A DNA stretch of 64,000 bases, taken from assembly GCF_000025625.1 (NCBI RefSeq), contig NC_013922.1, positions 1,860,001-1,924,000 of the forward strand, given 5' to 3'. The notes below the pieces were generated by a model that saw nothing but the letters and a program-made list of their open reading frames with translations, made no database searches and was not told where the DNA came from. Positions 55,462-64,000 of this stretch are shown piece by piece (within the stretch, counting starts at the first letter, position 1; each line of letters begins with the position of its first letter). Source of the DNA: Natrialba magadii ATCC 43099. Its GTDB lineage: Archaea; Halobacteriota; Halobacteria; Halobacteriales; Natrialbaceae. A program made the position numbers and the translations under genes.

Positions 55462-57048
55462 ATGAACGTGCTCGTCACGGACCCCATCGCAGACGCGGGT
55501 CTTGACGTACTCAGAGACGCCGGCCACGACGTCGAAACGGGCTACGAACTCGAGGGCGAGGATCTCCTCGAAGCGGTGTCTACCGCCAACGGGCTCATCG
55601 TCCGCTCCGGAACGGAAGTCACCGAAGATGTGCTCGAAGCCGCCGAGGACCTGGTCATCGTCGGCCGCGCCGGGATCGGCGTCGATAACATCGACATCGA
55701 GGCCGCGACCGACAACGGCGTCATCGTCGCCAACGCGCCAGAAGGAAACGTCCGCGCCGCAGCAGAGCACACCGTCGCGATGACGTTCGCCGCCGCGCGC
55801 TCGATTCCGCAGGCCCACATCCGCCTGAAGGACGGCGAGTGGGCTAAAAGCGAGTATCTCGGTGCCGAACTCGACAGCAAGACGCTCGGCGTCGTCGGCC
55901 TCGGCCGTGTCGGCCAGGAGGTCGCGAAAAAGCTCGACTCGCTCGGCATGGACATCGTCGCGTTCGACCCCTACATCTCCGAGGAGCGCGCCGACCGTCT
56001 CGGTGCCGAACTCGTCGACTTCGAGGACTGCCTTGCCCGCGCCGACTTCCTCACTATCCACACGCCGCTAACCCCCGAAACCGAGGGGATGATCGGCCCC
56101 GACGAACTCGACCTGCTGGAAGGTGGCTACGTCGTCAACGTCGGCCGTGGCGGCATCATTCAGGAGGATGCCCTCGCCACCAAAGTCGAGGACGGCACCG
56201 TCGCCGGCGCAGCGCTCGACGTCTTCGCGGAGGAACCCCTCTCACCGGAGTCGCCGCTGCTCGAACACGACGACGTCATCGTCACGCCCCATCTCGGTGC
56301 CTCGACCGAGGCAGCCCAGGAGAACGTCGCAACCTCGACGGCCGAGCAGGTCAACGCCGCACTCGCTGCGGAGCCGGTCGCGAACGCGCTCAACGCGCCC
56401 TCGATCGACGAGAGCGCCTTCCCGCGTCTCGAGCCGTACATCGATATCGCCGAAACTGGCGGCAAGGTCGCCGCACAACTCCTCGATGACCGCATCGAGG
56501 ACATCGAAGTTACTTACGAGGGCGACATCGCGGACGAGGACATCGAGTTCGTCACGGCCTCTGCACTGAAGGGCGTCTTCGAACCGCTGGAGTGGCAGGT
56601 CAACGCGGTCAACGCGCCACAGATCGCCGAAGACCGCGGCGTCGACGTGACGGAGTCGAAGACCCGCCAGGCCGAGGACTTCCAGAGCCTGATTTCGGTG
56701 ACAGTCAGCAACGACGACGAGTCGATCACCGTCGACGGAACGCTCTTCGCGGGCGACGACCCACGCATCGTTCGCGTCGACGGCTACCGCGTGGACGCGA
56801 TCCCGCACGGAAAGATGGTCGTCACGCGCAACACGGACGAACCGGGCGTCATCGGCCTCATCGGAACCGTGATGGGCAAACACGGCGTCAACATCGCCGG
56901 CATGTTCAACGCCCGCGAGGCCCACGGTGGAGAGGCACTGACGGTGTACAACGTCGACAGCCAGGTGCCCGACGCGGCCAAGGACGAGCTCAACGAGGAC
57001 GACCGGATCATCGGTGTCGATTACATCACGCTGAACGGGCAGAACTGA
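55462..57048 (+). CDS. serA: D-3-phosphoglycerate dehydrogenase SerA
   Basis: A 528-residue long-form PGDH, the first enzyme of serine synthesis. NAD fold: TLGVVGLGRVGQEVAKKL. Catalytic residues: Arg in VNVGRGGII, Glu in FAEEPL and His in TPHLGASTEA. A middle ASB domain and a C-terminal ACT domain (about 455-528, MVVTRNTDEPGVIGLIGTVM) for serine feedback follow. Divergent from serB. Confidence 0.95.
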   Translation: MNVLVTDPIADAGLDVLRDAGHDVETGYELEGEDLLEAVSTANGLIVRSGTEVTEDVLEAAEDLVIVGRAGIGVDNIDIEAATDNGVIVANAPEGNVRAAAEHTVAMTFAAARSIPQAHIRLKDGEWAKSEYLGAELDSKTLGVVGLGRVGQEVAKKLDSLGMDIVAFDPYISEERADRLGAELVDFEDCLARADFLTIHTPLTPETEGMIGPDELDLLEGGYVVNVGRGGIIQEDALATKVEDGTVAGAALDVFAEEPLSPESPLLEHDDVIVTPHLGASTEAAQENVATSTAEQVNAALAAEPVANALNAPSIDESAFPRLEPYIDIAETGGKVAAQLLDDRIEDIEVTYEGDIADEDIEFVTASALKGVFEPLEWQVNAVNAPQIAEDRGVDVTESKTRQAEDFQSLISVTVSNDDESITVDGTLFAGDDPRIVRVDGYRVDAIPHGKMVVTRNTDEPGVIGLIGTVMGKHGVNIAGMFNAREAHGGEALTVYNVDSQVPDAAKDELNEDDRIIGVDYITLNGQN

Positions 57049-57160
57049 CGGCTGACGGCTGAAGTCCGAAGTCCGAAATCTGTGAATCGAGTATACCAGA
57101 ACACCGCCTTTTCGCCGCACTCATACGGGCCCTCTGAACACGTCTCGCCAATTCGAGTAC

Positions 57161-58108
57161 CTACTCGTCAGGCCCGGGCGACACGTTCGGCGCACCGCCG
57201 GTAATCGTCACCGTGCGCCCCTCGACCTCGGTATCGTGGACATCGTCCGAAATTCCCTCGAGTTCGGCCACGATGTCGTCGGTCGGCTCGACCCCCTCCT
57301 CGAGGATGAACACCCAGGTCATCGTGTCCGCCATCGGCGACGCACTCGAGACGCCCCAGATGTAAATCTCGTCGAGCGAGACGTCGCTCTCTTCGGGTGC
57401 GTTGTACTCGCCGGTGACAGTCGTCTCGTGGGGGAACTGTCGGAAGAGGTGGGTAAACTCCTGGTCGATATCTTCCAGACGGTCGTGGCTGCCGTGGTGG
57501 GCGTCAATCCGCTCCTCGTAGTCCGGGCCGATGACGATGGCCGACTCGCTGACGGCGATGTCCCGCCGGCCCGACGTGTTCGGAATCGGCGCGTCGATGA
57601 CCGCGAACCCTTCGTACTCGTCGACGAACTCGTACTCGTCGTCGTCCTCGACGCCCGCGACGATGGCGTCTCGGTCGAACGAGCCGAAAAAGACCTGCGT
57701 GAGCGACTGAAGCAGGTGTGCGTCGACGACGTCTGCTGAGACCTCGAAGTACTCGGGGAAGACGCTCTCGAAGTCGGTTCCCTCGGGGAACTCCTCGGTG
57801 TAGTCGAAGCGGCGATTGCCGCCGTTGAACGGGTCCGCGTCGGTGAGCCAGGTCCGGAAGGCAGCGGCCTCGTCCCAGTCCGCCTCGATGTCACGGTCGG
57901 GAATCTCGCGTTCGAAGCCCTCCTCGCTGTCGGCCTCGCCGTTACCGTCGTGACCGTTCGAGTCGCCGTCGTCGGACCCGTTGCCCGACGGCTCGTCCGT
58001 GTCGCCGCTGCTCATACAGCCGGCCAGTCCCGCCAGGCCGACCGCAAGCGTGCCGATAGCGCCACGGCGCGTGATCGTCATCGTAGTCGTCGAACTCGAG
58101 TTGCTCAT
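57161..58108 (-). CDS. Tat lipoprotein, unknown
   Basis: A 315-residue lipoprotein. TRRGAIGTLAVGLAGLAGC is a Tat signal ending in a lipobox. A Gly/Asp/Asn-rich spacer (about 33-62) precedes a soluble domain of about 250 residues. I do not recognise the domain; motifs such as DADPFNGGNRRFDYTEEF and IVIGPDYEERIDAHHG are seen. It is acidic and probably faces the outside of the membrane. The Met at 58108 is preferred over 58138. Confidence 0.65.
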   Translation of the reverse strand: MSNSSSTTTMTITRRGAIGTLAVGLAGLAGCMSSGDTDEPSGNGSDDGDSNGHDGNGEADSEEGFEREIPDRDIEADWDEAAAFRTWLTDADPFNGGNRRFDYTEEFPEGTDFESVFPEYFEVSADVVDAHLLQSLTQVFFGSFDRDAIVAGVEDDDEYEFVDEYEGFAVIDAPIPNTSGRRDIAVSESAIVIGPDYEERIDAHHGSHDRLEDIDQEFTHLFRQFPHETTVTGEYNAPEESDVSLDEIYIWGVSSASPMADTMTWVFILEEGVEPTDDIVAELEGISDDVHDTEVEGRTVTITGGAPNVSPGPDE

Positions 58109-58496
58109 GTGGTAGGCGTCGACCACGGATGGGCCCATAACTACTCGTGACTGTCTATCGCTGTGAGAACGTCCGTAAGTTGGTTGGGCAGCGTGGTGTG
58201 TGATTTAGTGTGTTGCTATTGTAACACGATATAGATGGTATTGTTGGACAGGGTATTTCTGTTATATTGCCCCCGACAAACAGTATCGTTGGAATCGCCA
58301 CCTCGGGCTTGATACCAGACCAAGGACTATCCTAGATCCCCCCATCGAGAATGGTCAAAGAATCGATATATAGGTGACACCATTGCTCACCAACCACAAT
58401 ACGACTGGAAGGTATGTTCTACTTGGAGGTGGATGATATAACGACTAGCGGAACAGTATCAACAATCTCCTACAGGAGAGCGAACGAAAAAGATTC
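58109..58496. other. AT-rich left edge of the third island
   Basis: 388 bases; GC falls from about 58180 on. No gene is seen. A small inverted repeat GTGTT-N8-AACAC lies at 58208-58225. Short frames on the plus strand overlap the membrane-protein gene that follows and look like shadows. Confidence 0.5.
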
Positions 58497-58952
58497 TTAC
58501 TTCATTGCAGCACTAATGAGGACTCCTGCGATTGCTCCGACAGTACCAATGAAGAGCGGCACGATTAGCGTGACCGCAATACTTCCCAGCGGTGGGATCC
58601 CCTCCCACGGTCGAAAAAAATAGAGTGGAAATGCAACCAATCCAAAGGGGACAATTAGCAGAAGCGGAGTCGTAGTTCCGTATCGCTTTGCAGTGATCCA
58701 TCCAGCGGCAGCCGATCCACAGAGACCACCTATCAATAGGGCTACCCACAACATAAGAAATCCAGCAGCGACACCTTCTGCAAATAGGTCGAAAATCTGG
58801 ATACCAAGCATACCCAGTATGTATGAAAAGCCCACAACACCAACAATTAACCCATTAGGAATAGTAATTGAATATAAAATTGTCTTTAAAACGGGGATCA
58901 AGTGAAATCGGGCGACCGATTGACCGAGGGGTTGAGACTTCTCATTATCCAT
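58497..58952 (-). CDS. Four-helix membrane protein, unknown
   Basis: A 151-residue AT-rich membrane protein. Hydrophobic segments near 21-48, 56-80, 93-110 and 124-148. The second contains GGLCGSAAAGWITAKRYG, a Gly-rich helix and a charged turn. I do not recognise the family. It stands alone at the edge of the AT-rich island; base use suggests transfer. Confidence 0.55.
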   Translation of the reverse strand: MDNEKSQPLGQSVARFHLIPVLKTILYSITIPNGLIVGVVGFSYILGMLGIQIFDLFAEGVAAGFLMLWVALLIGGLCGSAAAGWITAKRYGTTTPLLLIVPFGLVAFPLYFFRPWEGIPPLGSIAVTLIVPLFIGTVGAIAGVLISAAMK

Positions 58953-59251
58953 TTTATAGAAATTATTAATTTCCTTGATTATAAATACTTTCTCATTATA
59001 AACACCACCAATATTTCTATCAGAATGGTTTGTGATTAATGTCTATGATTTTTAAATTACTCAAACAATTATGTTTTCCATCTCAGAAGCCATATTAGCA
59101 TCTTTTTATTCCTTGCTTGTGAAACAACACTCTTGTGAAGGGTACTGATACTGAGTGGGAGAACAACCCAAACATAACCTTTCAGATATTCTTAGCCAGG
59201 CTTGCGTAGGATTCTACGGTGAAAGTGGAAAGTCAAAGACTAGCTGTAAGT

Positions 59252-59545
59252 TTATTTCTCAAACCCCTCGATACGACTCTCGTATGTATTCACGTGTACG
59301 GTTCCGTCGACGCATTTGCCTTCCACGTAACTAACTGCTTCTTTCAGATGGTCTGTGTTTTCTCTTAGTAGATCGTAAGTACGAAATCTTCGGGGTAGAC
59401 CGTCAGCGACTTCACCCCGTAGCTGTCGACGAAGAGCCGCACGGTTGATTTGCCAGCAGGTTTTGAGGGAACAATGTGTCACCGATCGCTGCCTCGCTCG
59501 ACGTGGATGAACAGCGGTGGTTTGTCTTCGTCATAATCCTTCGTC
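59252..59545 (-). pseudogene. IS1595-family transposase remnant
   Basis: Minus-strand pieces match the C-terminal half of IS1595/ISXO2-type transposases: DEDKPPLFIHVERG, then in another frame STVRLFVDSYGVKSLTVYPEDF, then ENTDHLKEAVSYVEG and DGTVHVNTYESRI. Frameshifts and stops separate them, so it is inactive. It shows that the island has gathered more than one kind of mobile element. The family is inferred from the HVNT motif and layout. Confidence 0.6.
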
Positions 59546-60135
59546 GACGTTTCGAAAGAACATATGAACCCAACGATTAGTTATACTCGCAATCTGCCTT
59601 ACCAACGCAGAGGAACTCATTGACCACAACCAGGTTAACATGATTAGTTCGAGATGCGTCAAGTGTTCTGGCAAACCGCTCAACGCTCCGCTGCAGCGTT
59701 TGTACGAAGCATCGATTCCAGCTTCTAACTGGCAGATACTCGTGCCAAATCAGAGTAACAAGTAGAACACGAATAACAGCTTACTGGGCTCATTTCCGCG
59801 TGCGCGAGCATTAATATTATGCTTGTCGTTGAACCATCACCCACAATCCTTGTGGTGATACCGCAAACACTCTCGACAGCCACCATACTTGATTACGATT
59901 CAGTCCGGAGTTCAGACATTAAAGGTCCTCGTACTAGCGACCCGGCTATTTGATTCGAATCTCTGTCTCCAGGATTAAAATCGTTTGGGAGAATATAGCC
60001 GAGAGGTGTTGATGAATCACTCCTGTCGCTACGTCTTCACAGCGGCAGTTCTGAACAACAAATAATCTACTTCTGAGGATACCATAACAATACCGAAAGT
60101 ATTATTACCTAACTAATAGTAGGTTTCATTTGTAT
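59546..60135. other. AT-rich region without gene
   Basis: 590 bases. Short frames lack motifs. ATCACCCACAATC near 59836-59848 shares 12 bases with the flank of the TnpB element at 53099-53110. A TATA-like stretch near 60100-60107 may drive the Tat-type gene at 60136. Confidence 0.4.
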
Positions 60136-60782
60136 ATGAGAGTCAAAATAAATAGGCGAGACATACTGCAAGCAACTGCATTAGTCGGCGTATCTAATAT
60201 CGCTGGTGTAGGACTGAGTGCAGCCGAAAAAGACATTGAAACAGAAGAGTTGGGTACAATACATTATAGCGAGATGGGGATTACATTTGATTGCGACCTA
60301 ATTCCAAACACAGTTGCATGTTACGGCCCCAGTTATGAATTTACAGAGGATTATGAAGAAATGATTGTACCGATGGCCTCTAAAGAGGATGTGAGAGTCG
60401 TCAAAAAATCAGATGAAGTGGTGAATTTTAGGAATTTGTTAGAATTACCAACAAGTGACACAAGACGGAAAACACGGTCTGTACCGCTGGCATTAAATAA
60501 ACAAAAAATCCGATATCGTTCGGTCAGGCCAGACACCCAATATTAATACCAGCGATTCGAGCGGATGCCACGAGTAGCGATTCAATTAGGGTCTCAGTTG
60601 GATCCAAGAACATGGAGGTTGCTGAAGGGGAGACTAATAAACTCAATCTCAGCACTCAATCAATTACTGCTGCGGCGACTGGCGAATTAAACCGACCAGT
60701 AGAGATGAAAGCGACTCCGGTAGTTGAGTTGGTGAACCACGGTGTCGTTACCGTTAAAGCGGCAAAAATACTTGATGAATAA
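60136..60782 (+). pseudogene. Frameshifted Tat-type gene, unknown
   Basis: From the ATG at 60136 the frame opens with NRRDILQATALVGVSNIAG, a Tat-like signal, and runs to a stop at 60546. In the +2 frame, open reading continues from about the AACAAAAAATCC run (60499-60510) with RHPILIPAIRADATSSDS... to the TAA at 60780-60782. One missing or extra A in the run would join both parts into about 215 residues. This could be a true pseudogene, a sequencing error or a programmed frameshift. The longer product would abut the next gene by one base. Confidence 0.6.
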
Positions 60783-60783
60783 C

Positions 60784-61581
60784 ATGACACAGTCATTGAA
60801 TATTTTCCTTTGGCACCACGGTGGTCACACCAGTGAATCGGAACTTGGTACCGCAAGTGAGGCGATTGAGCAGTTAGACAACCAATTAGATTTCTATGAT
60901 ATCCACATTATAAATTCAGATTGGTTTCGCACGCCTTATTCAGGTGTAAGCGATGCCGATAATCCGAGCGAGCTCCTAGATGACTTTGCGGAGCATGTGA
61001 AAGATAATTATCCAGAAGACATTCATTCACATCACATTCACCTGCTTGTATTCAAGCACACCGGTATCTCTTCAGGTTTTAACATCGGTGCTGGAGTAGG
61101 CCGTCAAGCAGTTGGGGATAATTTGGGAACGGATGAGTTTGAGAATCAAGGGACAGTTGCAGCCGCAAACGCCTACACTGAAATATATGGTAGTATAGTA
61201 TATGGAGAAGGTGAACAAACGTTCAAGAACACAGTTATTCATGAAATAGTCCATACTTTAACCAAGCATGACCTCGAATACTATTCGGCCCCTGGCGAGG
61301 ATTGCATGAGTGGTGCTAATACCGATCATTCCTTTGGCCAAATCGATGCTAATGGTTCGGTTTCGCCCATGGTCACCTGGTACACAGGTGAATCAGATCC
61401 GGGAGTTAGTGATAAACCATGTGAGCTCTGTTTTGATTTATCAGCTCCTGAAACACTCAGCTCAGAACTGACTTTTTGTGCAGAGTCTACTATAATGGAT
61501 CATGAAGAAGAGATAGATTTCACTAACGGTGATAATGGTGGGGGAGATCCCTGGGAACCAACATCAGATAGTCACGATTGA
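60784..61581 (+). CDS. Zincin-type metalloprotease candidate
   Basis: A 265-residue protein. HEIVH (153-157) followed by TLTKHD gives HExxH with a possible third ligand His162 or Asp163; the aspzincin/snapalysin group uses a similar Asp-type ligand. Several cysteines lie at 174, 213, 216 and 232. No signal peptide is seen, so export would need the partner gene or it acts inside. The ATG at 60784 is one base after the upstream frame's stop, implying translational coupling. The open frame also extends upstream to 60742. Confidence 0.6.
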   Translation: MTQSLNIFLWHHGGHTSESELGTASEAIEQLDNQLDFYDIHIINSDWFRTPYSGVSDADNPSELLDDFAEHVKDNYPEDIHSHHIHLLVFKHTGISSGFNIGAGVGRQAVGDNLGTDEFENQGTVAAANAYTEIYGSIVYGEGEQTFKNTVIHEIVHTLTKHDLEYYSAPGEDCMSGANTDHSFGQIDANGSVSPMVTWYTGESDPGVSDKPCELCFDLSAPETLSSELTFCAESTIMDHEEEIDFTNGDNGGGDPWEPTSDSHD

Positions 61582-62180
61582 CTAGTACCTATCCCTTCGC
61601 TTTTTTGTATAGTTCGTATTCGTTAGTTCCTTCTTCAGGTGCCATAGCGAGATATTCACTGCCATCTGTTGGTCTACAGTTGCTGGAAGAACTATCTCGT
61701 TGTCCAGACAATCACAGGAAAAATTCTGAGTTAGTCAGTCGTCTCACACTCAGCACAGCCAGCAGTCCCAACTGAGGCAACCGTAATGAACTGAGTAATT
61801 TCTACAATTCAGATCTATTGTAGCCAATAGATTGTTGAATCCTTTGTCGTTGTTGGGAACCCGGTGAGGCGCTACCGCAAGTGAGTTGCATGTCAGGATA
61901 CGACTCAACTGACGAAGCCCAGCACTGAACATGCGCTCTCCTATAATTCCGTCATTGTTGTCCCGGTTCACGGGCCCTGAGGCAGTCACTACTCCAGTAG
62001 TGTCAGGCCACCAATTCTAAGTTCAAAAAATCGTCTTGAGCACCGAGTTGAGCACAGCAGGGCGAATTAGTTCAACTGCCCATCAGTAGCACACAGTGGC
62101 AGGGGCACTGTTCAGATCAGAGTTTGAAAGAGTGAGACGGTGGAATTCGTGGTTCCTATGCCAAATTCGACCATCTCAGT
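61582..62180. other. Decayed region between the metalloprotease and IS6 copy B
   Basis: 599 bases. On the minus strand at 61589-61660 a short tail reads PTDGSEYLAMAPEEGTNEYE then LYKKAKG and stop, which looks like the end of a real but lost gene. From 61750 to 61989 the minus frame is open, with no motif I recognise. No intact gene is supported. Confidence 0.4.
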
Positions 62181-62926
62181 GGCACGGGACTGTCTAGATG
62201 AGAGTTTGAGGAATGAGCAGATAGTGGCGAGAAGTGTCTATGCAACTCGCCAGCCTGCTCAAAGAGAGCTTAGATGTGAATTGTAATGAGTTTGGGAGAA
62301 TAAGCGCACCGCGCACACCCTAACGGATGTTGGGGGGTGCCTGCGCTCAATGGAATTGTCAGTTCGGGAGGTGAGCTCAGTGTTCGAATCACTCGGTATT
62401 GACCTCTCTCACGACGCAATCTTGAACTTGACGAAAAAACTATCAGTTTCCCAGAACGACCCGTCGACGGCAAAGCCGTCGCGGGTCGCGGTCGGCGAGA
62501 CACAGATTGAAGTTGACGGCGAAGAAAAGTGGCTGTACGCTGCGATCAACATAGAACCGAAGCTGCTGCTCGAAATCGACGTGTACAGCCGCCGCGAAAC
62601 CGATCCCGCGGCGGCGTTCTTACACCGTCTCACCGAGAAACACGATATCGACGAGATAGAGTTTCTTGTCGACGCTGGTGGCTATCTGACTGCCCCCGTT
62701 CGTTACGACTTGATCGGTCACCTCAACTACAGCGACCGAAACTACATCGAAAAGTTGTTTCAGACGATCTCAATGCGAATTGGCCGCTTTCACTCCTTCT
62801 GGCGGGCAGTACAGCCAACGCACACCGCTGGCACAGGCGCTTCAGACACCACTATAACCACGATCGGCCGAATCAATCGCCTGATGGGCGTACACCAGCC
62901 GAGGAGGTGCTCAACTAGACAGTGCC
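62181..62926 (+). mobile_element. IS6-family element, copy B, disrupted
   Basis: About 746 bases between imperfect ends (GGACTGTCTAGATGAG near 62187 and CTCAACTAGACAGTGCC to 62926). The transposase starts [20 protein letters not shown] and shows [33 protein letters not shown] and FHSFWR, the DDE regions of IS6. After FHSFWR the frame shifts (a relative reads [15 protein letters not shown]), so the C-terminus is wrong and it is probably inactive. It is fused in frame with the hisI reading frame. Copy A at 4967 is the closest relative here. Confidence 0.82.
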
Positions 62927-62967
62927 GCGGCAAAAGACCTATCGCCCCAACGACCAACCCATCAGAC

Positions 62968-63408
62968 ATGGACGACAACGGCGACGTTGCGGTCGAGTTC
63001 GGCGAGGACGGCCTCGTCCCCGCGGTCGCACAGGACGCCGAGACAGGCGAGGTCCTCATGCTCGCCTACGTCTCCCCGGAGGCCCTAAAGCGCACGCGCG
63101 AAACCGGTCGCGCACACTACTACTCGCGCAGTCGGGACGAACTCTGGGAGAAGGGCGCGACGAGCGGCCACGTTCAGGACGTCCGCGAGGTGCGCGTTGA
63201 CTGCGACGCCGACACGCTGCTCTATCTGGTCGACCAGGAGGGCGGCGCGTGTCACACCGGCCACCGCTCGTGTTTCTACCGCACCATCGACGGCGAGACG
63301 GTCGGCGAGGCCGTGTTCGATCCGGACGCAGTCTACGCGGACGGCGGAACGGTCGACGAGACGGCCCACGTCGACGAGCGTGACGAACCAACCACCGAAT
63401 CCGAGTAA
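62968..63408 (+). CDS. hisI: Phosphoribosyl-AMP cyclohydrolase HisI
   Basis: A 146-residue enzyme that opens the purine ring of phosphoribosyl-AMP in histidine synthesis. It has [32 protein letters not shown] with the Asp triplet that binds Mg, and the zinc-related cysteines in [12 protein letters not shown]. The Met at 62968 starts [18 protein letters not shown]. The IS6 copy B ends 41 bases before it, so the native promoter may be displaced. Confidence 0.95.
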   Translation: MDDNGDVAVEFGEDGLVPAVAQDAETGEVLMLAYVSPEALKRTRETGRAHYYSRSRDELWEKGATSGHVQDVREVRVDCDADTLLYLVDQEGGACHTGHRSCFYRTIDGETVGEAVFDPDAVYADGGTVDETAHVDERDEPTTESE

Positions 63409-63416
63409 CCCAGCCG

Positions 63417-64000
63417 ATGAGTGAACGCGTCCACAACACCCACGACCACAACGCCGCTGACGACACCGAGACCGACCGTCGGGACGGCCACGACCAGCTC
63501 GACTCCGCACAACTCGACGACCTCGAGGCCGCCCGCGACCGATTCGAACGCGCAACCCAGCGCATCGAGGACCACGGCGGAGACGCCGTCCACGAGGCCG
63601 CAGCCGCCTACCGCGACGCCGACGAACTGCTCACCCAGTACGTCGACCGCGCGACCGGCACCGGCCGCGAGAACTTCAAGGCCTACGTCGAACTCGAGGG
63701 CAAGTTCTCCACGCTCGTCGAGAACCTCCCCGACGATCTGAAGGGGCGGTCGGCGTTCGACGACGCGCTGGATGCCATCGACAAACGCCGGCTCAGCGAG
63801 TCCGACTTCGAGCGCGCCCACGACGCACTCGAGCCCGCCGCACAGTACGCCGAACTGCTCGACGAACGCGAGGCCGCCCGCGAGGCGATCGACGACGCCC
63901 GCACCGCAGCCGCCAAGCGCCGGCGCGAGCTCGAACGCGAAATCAGCGACCACGAACGGCTGCTCGAACTCGGCACCGCCGACATCGACGCGCCGGTCGA
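63417..64000 (+). CDS. Coiled-coil protein, N-terminal part (runs off the window)
   Basis: The frame opens from the ATG at 63417, 8 bases after hisI, and is still open at 64000 (194 residues). It is rich in Ala, Glu, Arg and Asp with long helical stretches (LEAARDRFERATQRIEDHGG and later AAREAIDDARTAAAKRRREL), so a coiled coil. I do not recognise the family. The short gap suggests an operon with hisI. Confidence 0.65.
   Translation, partial: MSERVHNTHDHNAADDTETDRRDGHDQLDSAQLDDLEAARDRFERATQRIEDHGGDAVHEAAAAYRDADELLTQYVDRATGTGRENFKAYVELEGKFSTLVENLPDDLKGRSAFDDALDAIDKRRLSESDFERAHDALEPAAQYAELLDEREAAREAIDDARTAAAKRRRELEREISDHERLLELGTADIDAPV

Noticed and set aside
62350-63408. A single 352-residue transposase-HisI fusion protein
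   Set aside because: HisI has its own normal start at 62968 and full length. The in-frame link follows from a frameshift in the IS remnant. It is kept as a finding only because of possible readthrough.
1-64000. tRNA or rRNA genes
   Set aside because: I looked for T-loop and acceptor patterns and found none convincing by eye; a covariance search would be decisive.

Overview
The window is chromosomal DNA of a haloarchaeon, most likely a Natrialbales-type genome (my inference). The reasons are high GC, strongly acidic proteins, Tat signals, a PGF-CTERM surface anchor, archaeal information genes (TBP, RfcC-type clamp loader, Hjc, aIF1A, RNase Z, Trm-G10), haloarchaea-only families, and TATA boxes about 25 bases before start codons, which implies leaderless mRNAs. 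I see no tRNA, rRNA or CRISPR array.

Layout. 0-2.3 kb: an HD-domain fragment and two cobalamin/metal-chelate binding proteins, one cytosolic and one surface-anchored, behind a TATA box with an inverted repeat. 2.3-5.7 kb: an AT-rich island with a small membrane protein, a secreted trypsin-like protease and a decayed IS6 element. It lies between a diverged copy of the sufS 3' end and sufS itself. 5.7-20 kb: sufS, an 11 x 25-bp tandem array, PspAB, a SWIM protein, acyl-CoA dehydrogenase, Hjc, a CPBP protease, S-adenosylhomocysteine hydrolase and an SAH/MTA deaminase. 20-35 kb: FkbM methyltransferase, APH-like kinase, SpoIIM-like protein, CspA, CopA, HisG, PRC-barrel protein, HtpX-like protease, Usp, a pore-loop channel with an unusual filter, TBP, Trm-G10 and a thioesterase. 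35-48 kb: RfcC, RNase Z, a COG2433/DUF460 protein, aIF1A, a Tat-exported subtilase, a class V aminotransferase, an EamA transporter, a type I copper lipoprotein and an MFS transporter.

48.2-49.9 kb is a second AT-rich island. It carries a Tat-type precursor with a cysteine-rich hydrophobic C-terminus like halocin C8, followed by a small membrane protein. This is the best candidate for an undescribed system. 50-57 kb holds metY-metX, a stand-alone TnpB with a probable omega RNA, and divergent serB/serA. 58-63 kb is a third AT-rich island with a membrane protein, an IS1595-type remnant, a frameshifted Tat-type gene abutting a zincin-type metalloprotease gene, and a second IS6 remnant lying 41 bases before hisI. 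The window ends inside a coiled-coil protein.

Several genes join into pathways: sulfur and methionine (SufS, MetX, MetY), the methyl cycle (SAH hydrolase and deaminase), serine (SerA, SerB, possibly the class V aminotransferase) and histidine (HisG, HisI). Family names come from recognised motifs only; no search was run.
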